Below are positions 51,477 through 60,838 of a stretch of DNA of 64,000 nucleotides, piece after piece; position 1 is the first letter of the stretch; every line of letters begins with the position of its first letter. Under the pieces are notes generated by a model that saw only the letters and a list, made by a program, of their open reading frames with translations, was not told where the DNA came from and made no database searches. The stretch comes from Leifsonia sp. ZF2019. Its GTDB lineage: Bacteria > Actinomycetota > Actinomycetes > Actinomycetales > Microbacteriaceae. Made by a program: the position numbers and the translations under genes. The stretch spans positions 2,232,001 to 2,296,000 of the forward strand of contig NZ_CP065037.1 in the NCBI RefSeq assembly GCF_019924635.1. Direction: 5' to 3'.

Positions 51477-53981
51477 ATGCCCCGCCCCGGCCCCACGACC
51501 GGCTCCGGCCCCTCCGGGGTCCCGGATGGCGTCGTGTCGTTCGAGACGTTCGCAGCCGCCCTCTCCGCGCTCCGTGTCGCCGCCGGGCCGCCCTCCTATG
51601 AGGAGATCGCCCGCCGCATCGGACGCGCGCGGGCCGAAGCCGGCCGCGGTAGCGCGCCCGGCAAGGTGACCGTCTACGACTGCTTCAGACCCGAACGACA
51701 GCGCCTGGACATCGAGTTGGTGCACGACATCGTCCTCGCCCTGACCGGAGACGCGCACCGCGCAGACGGCTGGCGGCATCTGGCGCAGACGCTGAACGGA
51801 GCGCGGGCCGGCGGGCACGTCGTCGTCACGACGCACCCGCCCGCCGCGGAGCCGGACGGGCGGCCGATGGGAACGCCCTCACCGCACATCACGCTGATCT
51901 CCGGACTCCCCGGTGTCGGCAAGAGCACCCTCGCCCGCGAACTCGCCTCCGCTGCGCGTCTTCCCGGTGGCGTCCACATCGTCGAACTGCGCGGCTACCA
52001 CGCCGTGCTCGCGCCGGCGGAGCCGTTGGAGGTGCTCCGCGCCCTCGCGCGCGCCGTCGGAGCCCGGATCGCCACGCCTGCGACAGCGCAGAACCTCCGA
52101 GCCGCCGTCGACGCCGCCCTCGACGCCCGGCCTGCCGCCGTGATCTTCGAGGACGCCGGCTCGGTCGCCGAACTCGTCCCGGTGCTCCCAGACGGGGCCG
52201 CCTGCTTCGTCACGAGCCGCTCCGCGCTCGAGGGAGCGGAAGCGCTCGCCGCGGCCCGCGGGATCCGCATCCCCGTGCGCCGGCTCGCCCTCGCGCCCCT
52301 CGACGTCGAAGCAGCCGCCGCCGAGATCGCACGCGCCCTCGACCGCCCGGACGCCCCCGCCGCCGCGCTCGACCGCCTCGCGCGGGCGAGCGGCGGGATC
52401 CGGCTGGCGATAGACCTGATCGTCCGGTTCGCGCACGAACACCCTGACTGGACGCCCGAAGACATCGCCGACCGTTTCGACGTGACCGCGGCGGCGTCCC
52501 CCATCCACCCTCTGCTGGACACGGTCTATCGCGGCCTGTCCGCCGACGAGGCCGCCGCGCTGCGTCGGCTGGCGCTGCTGTCGTCGCCCATCGACGCCGG
52601 GACTCTGGCCCAGGCCTCCCCCGAGACGACGGCCGCGCTCGCGCGGCTGCGATCCCTGCATCTCGTCGAGCCCGGCGACACCGTCACGCTGCACGATGCC
52701 GTGCGCTCGTACGCGCGGGCCCGGGCTTTCGAGGAGGACCCGCTCAGCCGGCGTCGGTCCTTCGCCGCCGCGCTCGCCGACGCCGCGCGACTGCGGCTCG
52801 CCGAGAGCGAGCGGATGGACCGCGCCCACGCGCTCGTCCTGCACGCCGCGGGCGTGCTGGCACACGATCAGGGAGCCGACGAGGAGCTCGTCGCCCTCGC
52901 GCTCGCCGCGAGCGCGCATCTGGAGGACGACGGCCACTGGAGCGAGATCGTCTCGGTGCTCGAGCGCGCCGACGCGGTCGCGCCTGCGGACCGCCGCGGC
53001 GAGCTCGCCGAGCTGATGGCCCGCTCGTACGAGAAGCTCGGCCGTGTGGACGACTCGCTCGCCAGCCTGCACCGCGCCCAACGCCTCGGCGACGAGAGCC
53101 TCCCCGGCCGGCTCTGGAACGTCATCGGCAACCTCCACCGCGGGCTCGGGCACTGGGATGCCGCCCGCGACGCCTACCGCCGCGCCGCCCACGTTGCGCG
53201 CACGGCCGGAAATGACATCACGGAGGGACGCGCCCTCGGCAATGAGGCCAACCTCGCCCGGCTGTGCGGCGCACTCGCCGAGTCCGCGCGGCTGTTCGAC
53301 CGCGCGCTGGCGGTCACCGACCGCGCCGGCGACGCGGGAAACCGGACCATCCTGCGAAGCAACCGGGTCTTCCTCGATGCCGCACTGGGCCGATTCGACG
53401 TCGCGGAGGCCGAAGCCCGATCTCTCCTCGCCGAGGCCCCGCCGGGCATCCCGGCTGCTTACCACTGCGTCCCGCTGGCGACCGTGCTGCTCGCCGCCGG
53501 GCGCCCCGCGGAGGCGGTGGACGCACTCGACGACGGGCGGCGCCGCAGCGACGGCGGCGAGTCGTTCGACGTGCTCCCCGAGATCGCAGCGCTCCGCGGT
53601 CAGGCGCTCCGCGCGGTCGGGCGCCTGGACGAGGCCGAGCGCACCGCCCTCGATGCCCTCGCGGCCGTCGACGGGACCGGTTTCGAGCTGCCTGTCGCCG
53701 ACGCGCTGGGAACGCTGGCTCTGATCGCCCTCGACAGGGGCCGCGTGTCCGAGGCCGCCGACGCTGCCGGCCGCGCGCTCACGTTCGCCGAGCGGATGGG
53801 GGACGTCAACGAGCAGGCGCGCTCCCACGAGATCCTTGGGCGGATCGCGCTCGCCGCGGGTGAACCGGCCGACGCCGAGGTCCGGCTGCGGGAGGCGGTG
53901 CGGCTCCTCCGCAAAATGGGGCACGAACGCGGTGAGCGCCTGGCGACGGAGTTCGCGGACGCATCCGACGTCGTCGCCTGA
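51477..53981 (+). CDS. Large HTH-STAND-TPR regulator
   Basis: The 834-residue protein has an N-terminal HTH/XRE-like region (about 22-112: PPSYEEIARRIGRARAEAG, KVTVYDCFRPERQRLDIELV), a P-loop NTPase with ISGLPGVGKSTLARELA (G143-T151) and AVIFEDAG (Walker B-like), a winged-helix region (about 345-415) and a C-terminal TPR array (about 470-820: RLWNVIGNLHRGLGHWDAARDAYRRAA and similar units). This is the architecture of STAND signal ATPases such as AfsR or some immune NTPases: nucleotide switch plus a ligand-sensing repeat domain. Targets are unknown. GAGGAG precedes the ATG. Two small genes of unknown function follow on the same strand. Confidence 0.85.
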   Translation: MPRPGPTTGSGPSGVPDGVVSFETFAAALSALRVAAGPPSYEEIARRIGRARAEAGRGSAPGKVTVYDCFRPERQRLDIELVHDIVLALTGDAHRADGWRHLAQTLNGARAGGHVVVTTHPPAAEPDGRPMGTPSPHITLISGLPGVGKSTLARELASAARLPGGVHIVELRGYHAVLAPAEPLEVLRALARAVGARIATPATAQNLRAAVDAALDARPAAVIFEDAGSVAELVPVLPDGAACFVTSRSALEGAEALAAARGIRIPVRRLALAPLDVEAAAAEIARALDRPDAPAAALDRLARASGGIRLAIDLIVRFAHEHPDWTPEDIADRFDVTAAASPIHPLLDTVYRGLSADEAAALRRLALLSSPIDAGTLAQASPETTAALARLRSLHLVEPGDTVTLHDAVRSYARARAFEEDPLSRRRSFAAALADAARLRLAESERMDRAHALVLHAAGVLAHDQGADEELVALALAASAHLEDDGHWSEIVSVLERADAVAPADRRGELAELMARSYEKLGRVDDSLASLHRAQRLGDESLPGRLWNVIGNLHRGLGHWDAARDAYRRAAHVARTAGNDITEGRALGNEANLARLCGALAESARLFDRALAVTDRAGDAGNRTILRSNRVFLDAALGRFDVAEAEARSLLAEAPPGIPAAYHCVPLATVLLAAGRPAEAVDALDDGRRRSDGGESFDVLPEIAALRGQALRAVGRLDEAERTALDALAAVDGTGFELPVADALGTLALIALDRGRVSEAADAAGRALTFAERMGDVNEQARSHEILGRIALAAGEPADAEVRLREAVRLLRKMGHERGERLATEFADASDVVA

Positions 53982-54112
53982 CCGCTCGGATCGAGCGCGA
54001 CCGCGCGCGGTCCGTTCGGATCCGTTCGGGCGGATCGACGGCGCCGGCGGGACGGGCCAGCATGGTCGTCCGTGCGCCGCGCACGACTCGTCCCGAAGTC
54101 GAAAGGTCTCCG

Positions 54113-54394
54113 ATGTCCGACTCCGATCCCCGTCCGCCTGCCGTCGAGACGTTCGAGAGAGAGGAGCGCGAGACACCGTGGGGCTGGCTCGGAGCGGCCG
54201 CCATCGCCGTGATCGTCGCCGTCCTGTGCTTCACCCCGATCTGGGACGAGGTCACCGACTCCTCCGGCCGGCGCGCCGGGTTCGCCCGTCTGCTCGGAAC
54301 GCTCGGCCCGTTCACGGTCGCGGGCGTCGCCCTCGCCTTCGCCGTGCTCGCCCTCGTCCTCGCGCTGCGCGCGCGCCGTCGCCCGCAGCGCTGA
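54113..54394 (+). CDS. Small two-helix membrane protein of unknown function
   Basis: The 93-residue protein has an acidic N-terminus (to about 25), membrane helix 1 (GWLGAAAIAVIVAVLCFTPIW), a short loop with DEVTDSSGRRAG, helix 2 (TVAGVALAFAVLALVLAL) and a basic tail, so both ends should be cytosolic. No family is recognised. AAAGGT lies before the ATG. It follows the STAND regulator by 131 nt and precedes another unknown gene by 24 nt, so the two small genes form one transcript. Confidence 0.72.
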   Translation: MSDSDPRPPAVETFEREERETPWGWLGAAAIAVIVAVLCFTPIWDEVTDSSGRRAGFARLLGTLGPFTVAGVALAFAVLALVLALRARRRPQR

Positions 54395-54418
54395 CCACTC
54401 ACCGAAAGGAATCGACCC

Positions 54419-54940
54419 ATGGGTCTCTTCGACAAGTTCGCGTCCGCCTTCTCCGGTCCCGCTGTCGACCACGCAGCGGAGATCGCCGCGGCCGGCGGGG
54501 ACGCCGCGCTGGCGACCGCGCGCGTCGTCCCCAGCGCCTACACCCGGGGCGGCGGAGGCGGTGTCTCCCTGGACGGAAAGCTGCTCAACGCCGCGCTCTC
54601 CGCCGTGCAGAACACCGCCTCGGGTTCGAAGCACCTCGGCGGCGTCGAGGGCTCGACCGCCCATCAGCTCAGCCGCGCCTCCGATGTGATGGTGCTCTCG
54701 CTGGGTGAGGACGCCCTCACCTGGTGGGACTTCGGGATGACGGCGAACTCCGTCCCTCCCGAGTTGACGCAGCGTGTGGATCGGACGCAGGTCGCGTCGA
54801 TCGTCGACACGGGGACGAAGGCGCAGGGCGGCGTGCCCGTCGTCCGGTTCACCTTCGCCGACGGCTCGTGGGCCGACTACCGCGTCATGCAGCCGTCCGA
54901 GACCTTCTGGTCCGTGGCCGCGGCCTACGGCCGGGCGTGA
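54419..54940 (+). CDS. Protein of unknown function after the STAND regulator
   Basis: The 173-residue protein begins with MGLFDKFASAFSGPAVDHAAE, has a Gly-rich turn (YTRGGGGGVSLDGKLLNAAL) and a C-terminal beta-rich part (VMVLSLGEDALTWWDFGMT, VVRFTFADGSWADYRV) that resembles small PH-like or YqeB-type folds. I recognise no family and no membrane segment. GAAAGGA precedes the ATG. It is co-transcribed with the small membrane protein and may work with it. Confidence 0.75.
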   Translation: MGLFDKFASAFSGPAVDHAAEIAAAGGDAALATARVVPSAYTRGGGGGVSLDGKLLNAALSAVQNTASGSKHLGGVEGSTAHQLSRASDVMVLSLGEDALTWWDFGMTANSVPPELTQRVDRTQVASIVDTGTKAQGGVPVVRFTFADGSWADYRVMQPSETFWSVAAAYGRA

Positions 54941-54963
54941 TCGGCCCGGACGGCTGAGGCGTC

Positions 54964-56220
54964 TCAGAGCCCCAAGCCGCCCGGATGCGCCAGGCGCCAG
55001 CCGAAGCCCGGGTCGGGGATGTCCTTCGCGAGCGCGAGCTCGGCCGTCTGGGTCTTGCCGTTCGAGGTGAAGGTCACGCGCCCGATGACGTCGCCGGCGA
55101 AGCCGGACTGCACCCGGCGCGTCTCGACGGCGACCTCGATCGGCCGGTCGGACCAGACGACGAACGTCGTCGCCGTCGTGGCGACCAGGTCGGAGCTCGC
55201 CTTCCACGGCGTGCTGTACGACCCGAAGACCTGACCCTTCGTCGAGGCGGATACCTCGTGGAAGCCGGCTTTCACGCTCGTGAGCAGCGCCTTCACGCCG
55301 GCCCAGAGGTCGTCGTGGGTCGGCGCGCCGAGCACGACGCCGAGCACGCGCACCTTCGCGTTGCCCACCGCGACCTCCGCCGAGAACAGGAGGCAGTTGC
55401 CCGCCTCGTCGGTGTTGCCCGTCTTCAGCCCGTCGATGCCTTCCCAGCCGAGGAGGGTGTTGGTGTTGTCCTGCGCGCCCGCGCCGGGCAGCGTCGCCGT
55501 CTTCTGCGACACGATCGACGAGAGCGCGGGCGAGTCGAGCACGAGCTTCCCGAGCCCGAGGAGGTCCTTCGTCGAGCTGACGTTGCCCGGGTCGAGGCCG
55601 TCGGCGCTCACGATCTTCGTACCGGTGAACCCCTTCGCCGCGAGCCACGTGTTCGCCGCGTCGACGTAGGCGGACTGGGAGCCGTACGCCCAGTTCGTGA
55701 GCGAGATCGCGTAGTTGTTGGCCGAGGGCAGGAGCATCGCCGTGAGCGCCTCCTTCTCGGTGAGGGTCGTCCCCGCCTGCACCGGCGCCCACGACCCTCC
55801 CTCCGCGATGACCTCGTTCCAGATGTCGACGTCCTTCTGCGTGAACGGGATCGACGGCCCCTGCTCGCCTCCGGTCAGCGGCTTCGCGTCGAGGACGACC
55901 AGGGCGGTCACGACCTTCGTCACGCTCGCGATCGGCACGCTCGCATCGCTGCCGTGGTACTCGGTGGCGCCCTCGTAATCGGGCGCGGTCACAGCGGACG
56001 AGCCGTACCCGGGCCAGGCAAGCTGCGCGGCAGGCTGAACGATGGACTTCTCATGGGACACGACGGCGGCCGTGGCCGGGACCGGGGTCAGCAGCGAGCC
56101 GGCGACGTACAGAAAGGCCAGCAGGATCGCTCCGCCGAGGCCGAACACCACGAACCGGCGGCGACGGTACACCGTGCGGGAGAGACGGCGCGGAGGATCG
56201 ACGGGGACTTGCGGGGACAC
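54964..56220 (-). CDS. D-alanyl-D-alanine carboxypeptidase (PBP5-like)
   Basis: The 418-residue protein has a basic cytosolic start and one N-terminal membrane segment (about 22-45), then a penicillin-binding domain with S99-V-T-K102, S166-A-N168 and K266-T-G268, the three active-site motifs of low-molecular-mass PBPs. It trims the pentapeptide of peptidoglycan outside the membrane. The C-terminal region (about 320-418) is the beta-rich PBP5_C-like part without an obvious amphipathic anchor, so the N-terminal helix is probably its anchor. Confidence 0.92.
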   Translation of the reverse strand: MSPQVPVDPPRRLSRTVYRRRRFVVFGLGGAILLAFLYVAGSLLTPVPATAAVVSHEKSIVQPAAQLAWPGYGSSAVTAPDYEGATEYHGSDASVPIASVTKVVTALVVLDAKPLTGGEQGPSIPFTQKDVDIWNEVIAEGGSWAPVQAGTTLTEKEALTAMLLPSANNYAISLTNWAYGSQSAYVDAANTWLAAKGFTGTKIVSADGLDPGNVSSTKDLLGLGKLVLDSPALSSIVSQKTATLPGAGAQDNTNTLLGWEGIDGLKTGNTDEAGNCLLFSAEVAVGNAKVRVLGVVLGAPTHDDLWAGVKALLTSVKAGFHEVSASTKGQVFGSYSTPWKASSDLVATTATTFVVWSDRPIEVAVETRRVQSGFAGDVIGRVTFTSNGKTQTAELALAKDIPDPGFGWRLAHPGGLGL

Positions 56221-56239
56221 CCTCGAAGTCTATGCGGGC

Positions 56240-57064
56240 CTATCGAGGCGACGGCTGAGAACGCGCCCGCAGCGCCCAGAGCGCCACCGCGCTCGCGGAG
56301 GCGACGTTGAGGGAGTCGACACCGTGCAGCATCGGGATGGTGACCACCGTGTCCGCCGCGGCCAGCGCCCGCCGGCTCAGGCCGTCACCCTCCGACCCGA
56401 GGACCATCGCGACGCGCTCCGGCGCCCCGGCCGCGTAGTCGTCGAGCGACACCGCGTCGTCGGCCAGCGCGAGGGCGGCGATGGCGAAGCCCGCGTCGTG
56501 CAGGATGGCCGCGGCCTCGTCCCACTCCGGGATGCGCGTCCAAGGCACCTGGAGAACCGTGCCCATGCTGACCCGCACGCTGCGACGGTACAGCGGATCG
56601 GCGCAGCGCGGGCTCACCAGCACCGCATCCGCGCCGAGCCCGGCGACGGAACGGAAGATCGCCCCGACGTTGGTGTGGTCGACGATGTCCTCCAGCACGA
56701 CGACTCGGCGTGCGTCCTTCAGCAGGTCGCGCGGGTCCGGCAGCTCCGGCCGGTGCATCGCCGCCAGCGCCCCACGGTGCAGGTGGTACCCGGTGAGCTG
56801 TTCGAGAACCGCGGCATCCCCGACGAAGACCGGGACGTCCGGGTAATCCTCCAGCAGCGGCTCGATGTCCGCGAGCCACTGTTCCTGCAGCAGCACCGAA
56901 CGCGGCCGGTGCCCGGCGGCGAGGGCGCGGGTGATGACCTTGGTCGACTCGGCGATGTAGAGACCGCCCTCCGGCTCGCTGACCCGCCGCAGGGCGACGT
57001 CGGTCAGACGGGAGTAGTCGGCGAGGCCGTCGGCGCTCAGGTCGGTGATTCGCTGGATCTGCAC
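56240..57064 (-). CDS. TrmH-family (SpoU) RNA 2'-O-methyltransferase
   Basis: The 274-residue protein has an N-terminal RNA-binding domain (GGLYIAESTKVITRALAAGHRPRSVLL) and a SpoU domain with the trefoil-knot motifs VVVLEDIVDHTNVGAIFRSVAGLGADAVLVS, VAMVLGSEGDGLS and IPMLHGVDSLNVASASAVALW. It should 2'-O-methylate rRNA or tRNA; the exact nucleotide is unknown. CAATGT at 57071-57076 lies 6 nt before the GTG start, suggesting a leaderless mRNA. It diverges from the sirtuin gene. Confidence 0.92.
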   Translation of the reverse strand: MQIQRITDLSADGLADYSRLTDVALRRVSEPEGGLYIAESTKVITRALAAGHRPRSVLLQEQWLADIEPLLEDYPDVPVFVGDAAVLEQLTGYHLHRGALAAMHRPELPDPRDLLKDARRVVVLEDIVDHTNVGAIFRSVAGLGADAVLVSPRCADPLYRRSVRVSMGTVLQVPWTRIPEWDEAAAILHDAGFAIAALALADDAVSLDDYAAGAPERVAMVLGSEGDGLSRRALAAADTVVTIPMLHGVDSLNVASASAVALWALRARSQPSPR

Positions 57065-57146
57065 GCGTCCACATTGCCAGGCCCCGGAAACAAATCGGAA
57101 AACTGGGGTGTTTAGACTCACGATGGGGGACGATCTGGAGGTGCCC

Positions 57147-57992
57147 GTGAACACGCTGACGACGGAGCTGACGCCGGAGCTCGCACGCGGGATCGACGAC
57201 ACGGTCGCCCTGCTCGCCGGACGCCGCTTCGCCGTGCTCACCGGCGCGGGCGTGTCGACGGACTCCGGCATCCCGGACTACCGCGGCGAAGGCGCCCCCA
57301 CGCGCACCCCGATGACCTTCCAGCAGTTCCTCGCCGACGACCGGTACCGCAAGCGCTACTGGGCCGGCAGCCACCTGGGCTATCGGCGCTTCGCGGCGGC
57401 GCACCCCAACGACGGCCACCGTGCGCTCGCGGCCCTCGAGTCCGCCGGCGTCGCCAACGGCGTCATCACGCAGAACGTCGACGGGCTCCACAAGCAGGCC
57501 GGCTCGCAGCGCGTCGTCGATCTCCACGGCTCCATGGACCGCGTGCTGTGCCTCGTCTGCGGCCAGGTCTTCGCCCGCGAGGCGATCACCGCGCGCATCG
57601 ACGCGGCCAATCCGTGGCTCGACACGGAGGGCGCGGTCGAGATCGCGCCGGACGGCGACGCCATCGTCACCGACGTCGACGCGTTCGAGGTGCCCGACTG
57701 CACGGTCTGCGGCGGGCGTCTCAAGCCCGACGTGGTCTTCTTCGGCGAGTTCATCCCGGCGGAGAAGTACCGGGAGGCCAGCGCGCTCGTGCGCTCGTCC
57801 GACGCACTCCTCATCGCCGGCTCCTCCCTCGTCGTCAACTCGGGGATCCGCCTCCTCGAAGAGGCGCGCCGCCGCAAGCTGCCGATCGTCATCGTCAACC
57901 GCGGGGAGACCAAGGGCGACCTGAGGGCGACCATTAAGCTGGAGGGCGGGACGACGGAGACGCTCGTCGAGCTCTCCCGCCGGCTGGCCTAG
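57147..57992 (+). CDS. Sir2-family NAD-dependent deacetylase
   Basis: The 281-residue sirtuin has FAVLTGAGVSTDSGIPDYRG, VITQNVDGLHKQAGS, the catalytic His in VVDLHGSM, two zinc CxxC pairs (CLVCG, CTVCGG) and VVFFGEFIP. It removes acyl groups from protein lysines using NAD+. GTG 57147 was chosen because GGAGG lies 5 nt upstream; an ATG at 57123 is only 4 nt after the TAGACT -10 box (57113-57118) and so is unlikely. The histidine phosphatase gene follows 46 nt downstream. Confidence 0.92.
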   Translation: MNTLTTELTPELARGIDDTVALLAGRRFAVLTGAGVSTDSGIPDYRGEGAPTRTPMTFQQFLADDRYRKRYWAGSHLGYRRFAAAHPNDGHRALAALESAGVANGVITQNVDGLHKQAGSQRVVDLHGSMDRVLCLVCGQVFAREAITARIDAANPWLDTEGAVEIAPDGDAIVTDVDAFEVPDCTVCGGRLKPDVVFFGEFIPAEKYREASALVRSSDALLIAGSSLVVNSGIRLLEEARRRKLPIVIVNRGETKGDLRATIKLEGGTTETLVELSRRLA

Positions 57993-58038
57993 CGTTCGTC
58001 GCCGCGGCCACGGCGCGTCCTGCTGCGAAAGGACGCGC

Positions 58039-58638
58039 GTGACCCTCATCTCCCTGGTTCGCCATGGTCAGACCGACTGGAACCTCGCCCGCCGCATCCA
58101 GGGCTCGAGCGACATCCCGCTGAACGACACCGGCCGCGCCCAGGCGGAGGCCACCGGTCGCGCCCTGGCGGGCGGACGTTTCGACGCGATCTACGCCAGC
58201 CCGCTGGGCCGCGCCTTCGAGACCGCGAGCATCATCTCGTCGCACCTCGGCCTCGGGGAGCCGACGCCGCTTCCCGCTCTGGTCGAGCGGCACTACGGCG
58301 AGGCGGAGGGTCTCACCGGCGCCGAGATCCTCGAACGCTGGCCCGAGGGGACGCCCGTGCCCGGGCGCGAGACCCGCGAGCAGGTCGTCGAGCGCGCGCT
58401 TCCCGCCCTCGTCGAACTGGGCGAGAGTCACCCCGGCGAGAGCATCCTGGTGGTCAGCCACGGCGGCGTCATCGGGTCACTGGTGCGGCAGGTGACGGAC
58501 CACGCGCTCCCCGGGCCGGGCGAGGTCATCCCGAACGGCTCGGTGCACCGTTTCGTATACGTCGACGGAGCGCTCCGGCTCGACCGCTTCAACCTCGGTC
58601 CGGAGGACCGCGACCTGCTCACCGCCTCCGTCATGTGA
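58039..58638 (+). CDS. Histidine phosphatase family protein
   Basis: The 199-residue protein has the phosphohistidine motif LISLVRHGQTDWN, the second Arg in YASPLGRAFETASII, Glu in ERHYGEAEGL and the second His in ILVVSHGGVIGSLV. It is a broad-specificity phosphoglycerate-mutase-like phosphatase. GAAAGGA precedes the GTG. It converges on the glycosyltransferase gene. Confidence 0.92.
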   Translation: MTLISLVRHGQTDWNLARRIQGSSDIPLNDTGRAQAEATGRALAGGRFDAIYASPLGRAFETASIISSHLGLGEPTPLPALVERHYGEAEGLTGAEILERWPEGTPVPGRETREQVVERALPALVELGESHPGESILVVSHGGVIGSLVRQVTDHALPGPGEVIPNGSVHRFVYVDGALRLDRFNLGPEDRDLLTASVM

Positions 58639-58673
58639 CCGCAGGCGGCGTCTGCCGCCGCCGGCGACCTCGA

Positions 58674-59777
58674 TCAGCGGGTGCGGCCGCCTGTCCGGCG
58701 CTCCGCCCGGGACGCCGTCGCCGTGAGGACCGTGAGCAGGTGCGCCGCGGACGCTTCCCAGGTGTAGCGGGCCGCCTCCGCGCGACAGGCCGCGGCGCGC
58801 GCCGCCCACACGCCCTCCTCTTCGAGGTGCCGCACCCGGTCCGCGAGCTGATCGGGAGCGTCGGCGTCGAAGAACAGCGCCGCCTCACCCCCGATCTCGC
58901 GGAAGATCGGAATGTCGCTGACGACCACCGGCGTTCCGAGCGTCATCGACTCCACGAGCGGGATGCCGAAGCCCTCGTCGCGCGACGCGGTGACCAGCGC
59001 CGTGGCGGCGGCCAGCGTCTCGGCGTACTCCTCGTCGCTGGCCCCGTCGTGGAAGACGAGGCGGGCACCGGGCGCGAGGGCCGCGAGCCGCTGCTTCTCC
59101 TCCTCGCCCACCCGGCTCATCAGGTGGAGTTCGTAGTCCGGCAGCAGGGCGACCGCGCGCACGAGCGTGTCGACGTTCTTGTACGGCATGAACGAGCCCA
59201 TGTAGACCAGGCTCTTCGACTCCGGGGCGGGACGCGCGGCGCGCTCCTCCGCGATCGGCGGCATGTCGGCCGCGTTCGGCACCACGAAGACCGGACGGCG
59301 GGTGAGCCGGTGCTCGGCGATGAGGTCCTTGGTCGTCTTCGAGACGGTGACCACCGCATCCGACCGGTTGAGCAGCAGCCGCTGCGGCCACCAGGCGAGG
59401 TGGTAGAGCCGCCACAGACCGCGCACGAAGGCCGGGAGGTCGCGCGGCGGCGTCGGGTGGCGGTAGTAGATCAGGTCGTGCACGGTCAGCACCAGGCGGT
59501 ACCGCCTCCCGAAGCCGCCCATCGTCTGCATGGGCGTGAACACGATGTCCGGGGAGAGCCGATTGACCTGGCGGGCGACCCACGGCTCGCCGACAGCGGT
59601 CGGCGAGCCGATGAGCTCCCACGGCAGATCCGGCAGCATCTCGAGCTGGCGATGGTCGCTGATCAGCATGGTGACGGCGTGGCGCTCGGCCAGGGCGGCG
59701 ACGAGCCCGGCCGTGAAACGGCTGATCCCGTCGTGGCGGCCGATGCGGGTGTACCGGCAGTCGAACAGGATCTTCAC
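58674..59777 (-). CDS. Family 4 glycosyltransferase
   Basis: The 367-residue GT-B enzyme has the N-terminal FDCRYTRIGRHDGISRFTAGLV, VHDLIYYRHPTPP, VTVSKTTKDLIAEH and the C-terminal donor site RDEGFGIPLVESMTLGTPVVVSDIPIFREI, with the E-x7-E motif. It transfers a sugar from an activated donor; acceptor unknown, probably a mannose-type envelope glycan. The GTG start overlaps the stop of the hydrolase gene by 3 nt, so the two are translated together. Confidence 0.9.
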   Translation of the reverse strand: MKILFDCRYTRIGRHDGISRFTAGLVAALAERHAVTMLISDHRQLEMLPDLPWELIGSPTAVGEPWVARQVNRLSPDIVFTPMQTMGGFGRRYRLVLTVHDLIYYRHPTPPRDLPAFVRGLWRLYHLAWWPQRLLLNRSDAVVTVSKTTKDLIAEHRLTRRPVFVVPNAADMPPIAEERAARPAPESKSLVYMGSFMPYKNVDTLVRAVALLPDYELHLMSRVGEEEKQRLAALAPGARLVFHDGASDEEYAETLAAATALVTASRDEGFGIPLVESMTLGTPVVVSDIPIFREIGGEAALFFDADAPDQLADRVRHLEEEGVWAARAAACRAEAARYTWEASAAHLLTVLTATASRAERRTGGRTR

Positions 59778-60703
59778 ACGGTCTCCTCGGTGGTGAGGAA
59801 CGAGCGGATGGCCGCGGCCGCCTCGACCGGCTTCTCGTAGTGGATGAGATGGCCGACCCCGGCGATCTCCACAAGCCGCGCATCGGGAAAGACCTCGCAC
59901 AGCCGCCGTTCGGCCGCGATCGGAGTGATGTCGTCGTCGACGGCGGCGACCAGGAGCGCCGGCTCCGGGATGCGCGGGGCGTACTCGCTGACGTCGTGCG
60001 ACACCGACGCGCGGAACGCCTCGAGCACGACCCGGCGGTCGCTGAAGGCGGAGAAGTACCGGTAGTGCTGATCGTGGATCCAGGCGCGCAGGCCCGGCTC
60101 CCTGGTCTTGGCCATCGCCTCGCTCATGACGCGCACGATCACGCGGTTGCGCAGCAGGGCGAAACCCAGGCGCTCGGGCAGCACCGCGGCGAGCCAGTAG
60201 TAGAAGATCGCCAGGCGGGTGAGCACGCCGCGCGGCCCCTTCAGCGCGGGCTGGCCGATCGGGTTGACCAGGATCACGGAGGCAGGATGCGGCGGGTCGC
60301 CGGCACCGCGGGCGGCGAGCGCGCCGGAGACGACGATCGAGCCGAACGAGTGCCCGAGCAGCACGAGGGTGCCCCGCACGTCCAGCCCGGCCACGAAGGC
60401 GCGCAGCCACTCCGAGTAGCCCTCGATGTCGTGGGCGGCCCCGACCAGCGGCGTCGACTCCCCGAAACCGGGCAGATCGGGCGAGACCATCCGCAGCTGC
60501 GGGAGCTGCGCCACCACCGGCTCCAATCCGTGATGGTCCCCCCGGAACCCGTGCACGACGACGACCGTCACCCCTGCCTCGGGGTCGCCGTAGTCCCAAT
60601 AGCGGGTCGTCCCGCCCAGCAGCTCCATCTCGCCGCGACGGACGGGTAGTCGGCCGAGCGCGTCGGCGTATGGTGAGGCTGTGTTCCTCGTCGAGGTGGT
60701 CAT
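59774..60703 (-). CDS. Alpha/beta-hydrolase
   Basis: The 309-residue protein has the oxyanion region VVVVHGFRGDHHGLEPV, DLPGFGESTPLVG, nucleophile elbow LVLLGHSFGSIVVSGAL, acid in LLVAAVDDDITP and histidine in IAGVGHLIHYEKP. The substrate is unknown. TAGACT at 60712-60717 is 8 nt before the ATG with no Shine-Dalgarno, so the hydrolase-glycosyltransferase operon starts with a leaderless mRNA. It diverges from the trehalose-synthase-like gene. Confidence 0.9.
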   Translation of the reverse strand: MTTSTRNTASPYADALGRLPVRRGEMELLGGTTRYWDYGDPEAGVTVVVVHGFRGDHHGLEPVVAQLPQLRMVSPDLPGFGESTPLVGAAHDIEGYSEWLRAFVAGLDVRGTLVLLGHSFGSIVVSGALAARGAGDPPHPASVILVNPIGQPALKGPRGVLTRLAIFYYWLAAVLPERLGFALLRNRVIVRVMSEAMAKTREPGLRAWIHDQHYRYFSAFSDRRVVLEAFRASVSHDVSEYAPRIPEPALLVAAVDDDITPIAAERRLCEVFPDARLVEIAGVGHLIHYEKPVEAAAAIRSFLTTEETV

Positions 60704-60838
60704 CGCACACAAGTCTAGGCAAGCCGCGCGCGCCCACCCCGTGAATGTGCGAGGAGGACTGGACAGGGCACTGCGCACACCCCCTAGACTTTCCTGGTTG
60801 TAACCGCTTGCATCCGGCCCCGTGCCAGAAGGAGAACC

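Noticed and set aside
57123..57146. ATG at 57123 as the sirtuin start
   Set aside because: It is only 4 nt after the -10 box, upstream of or at the transcript start. GTG 57147 has GGAGG at good spacing.
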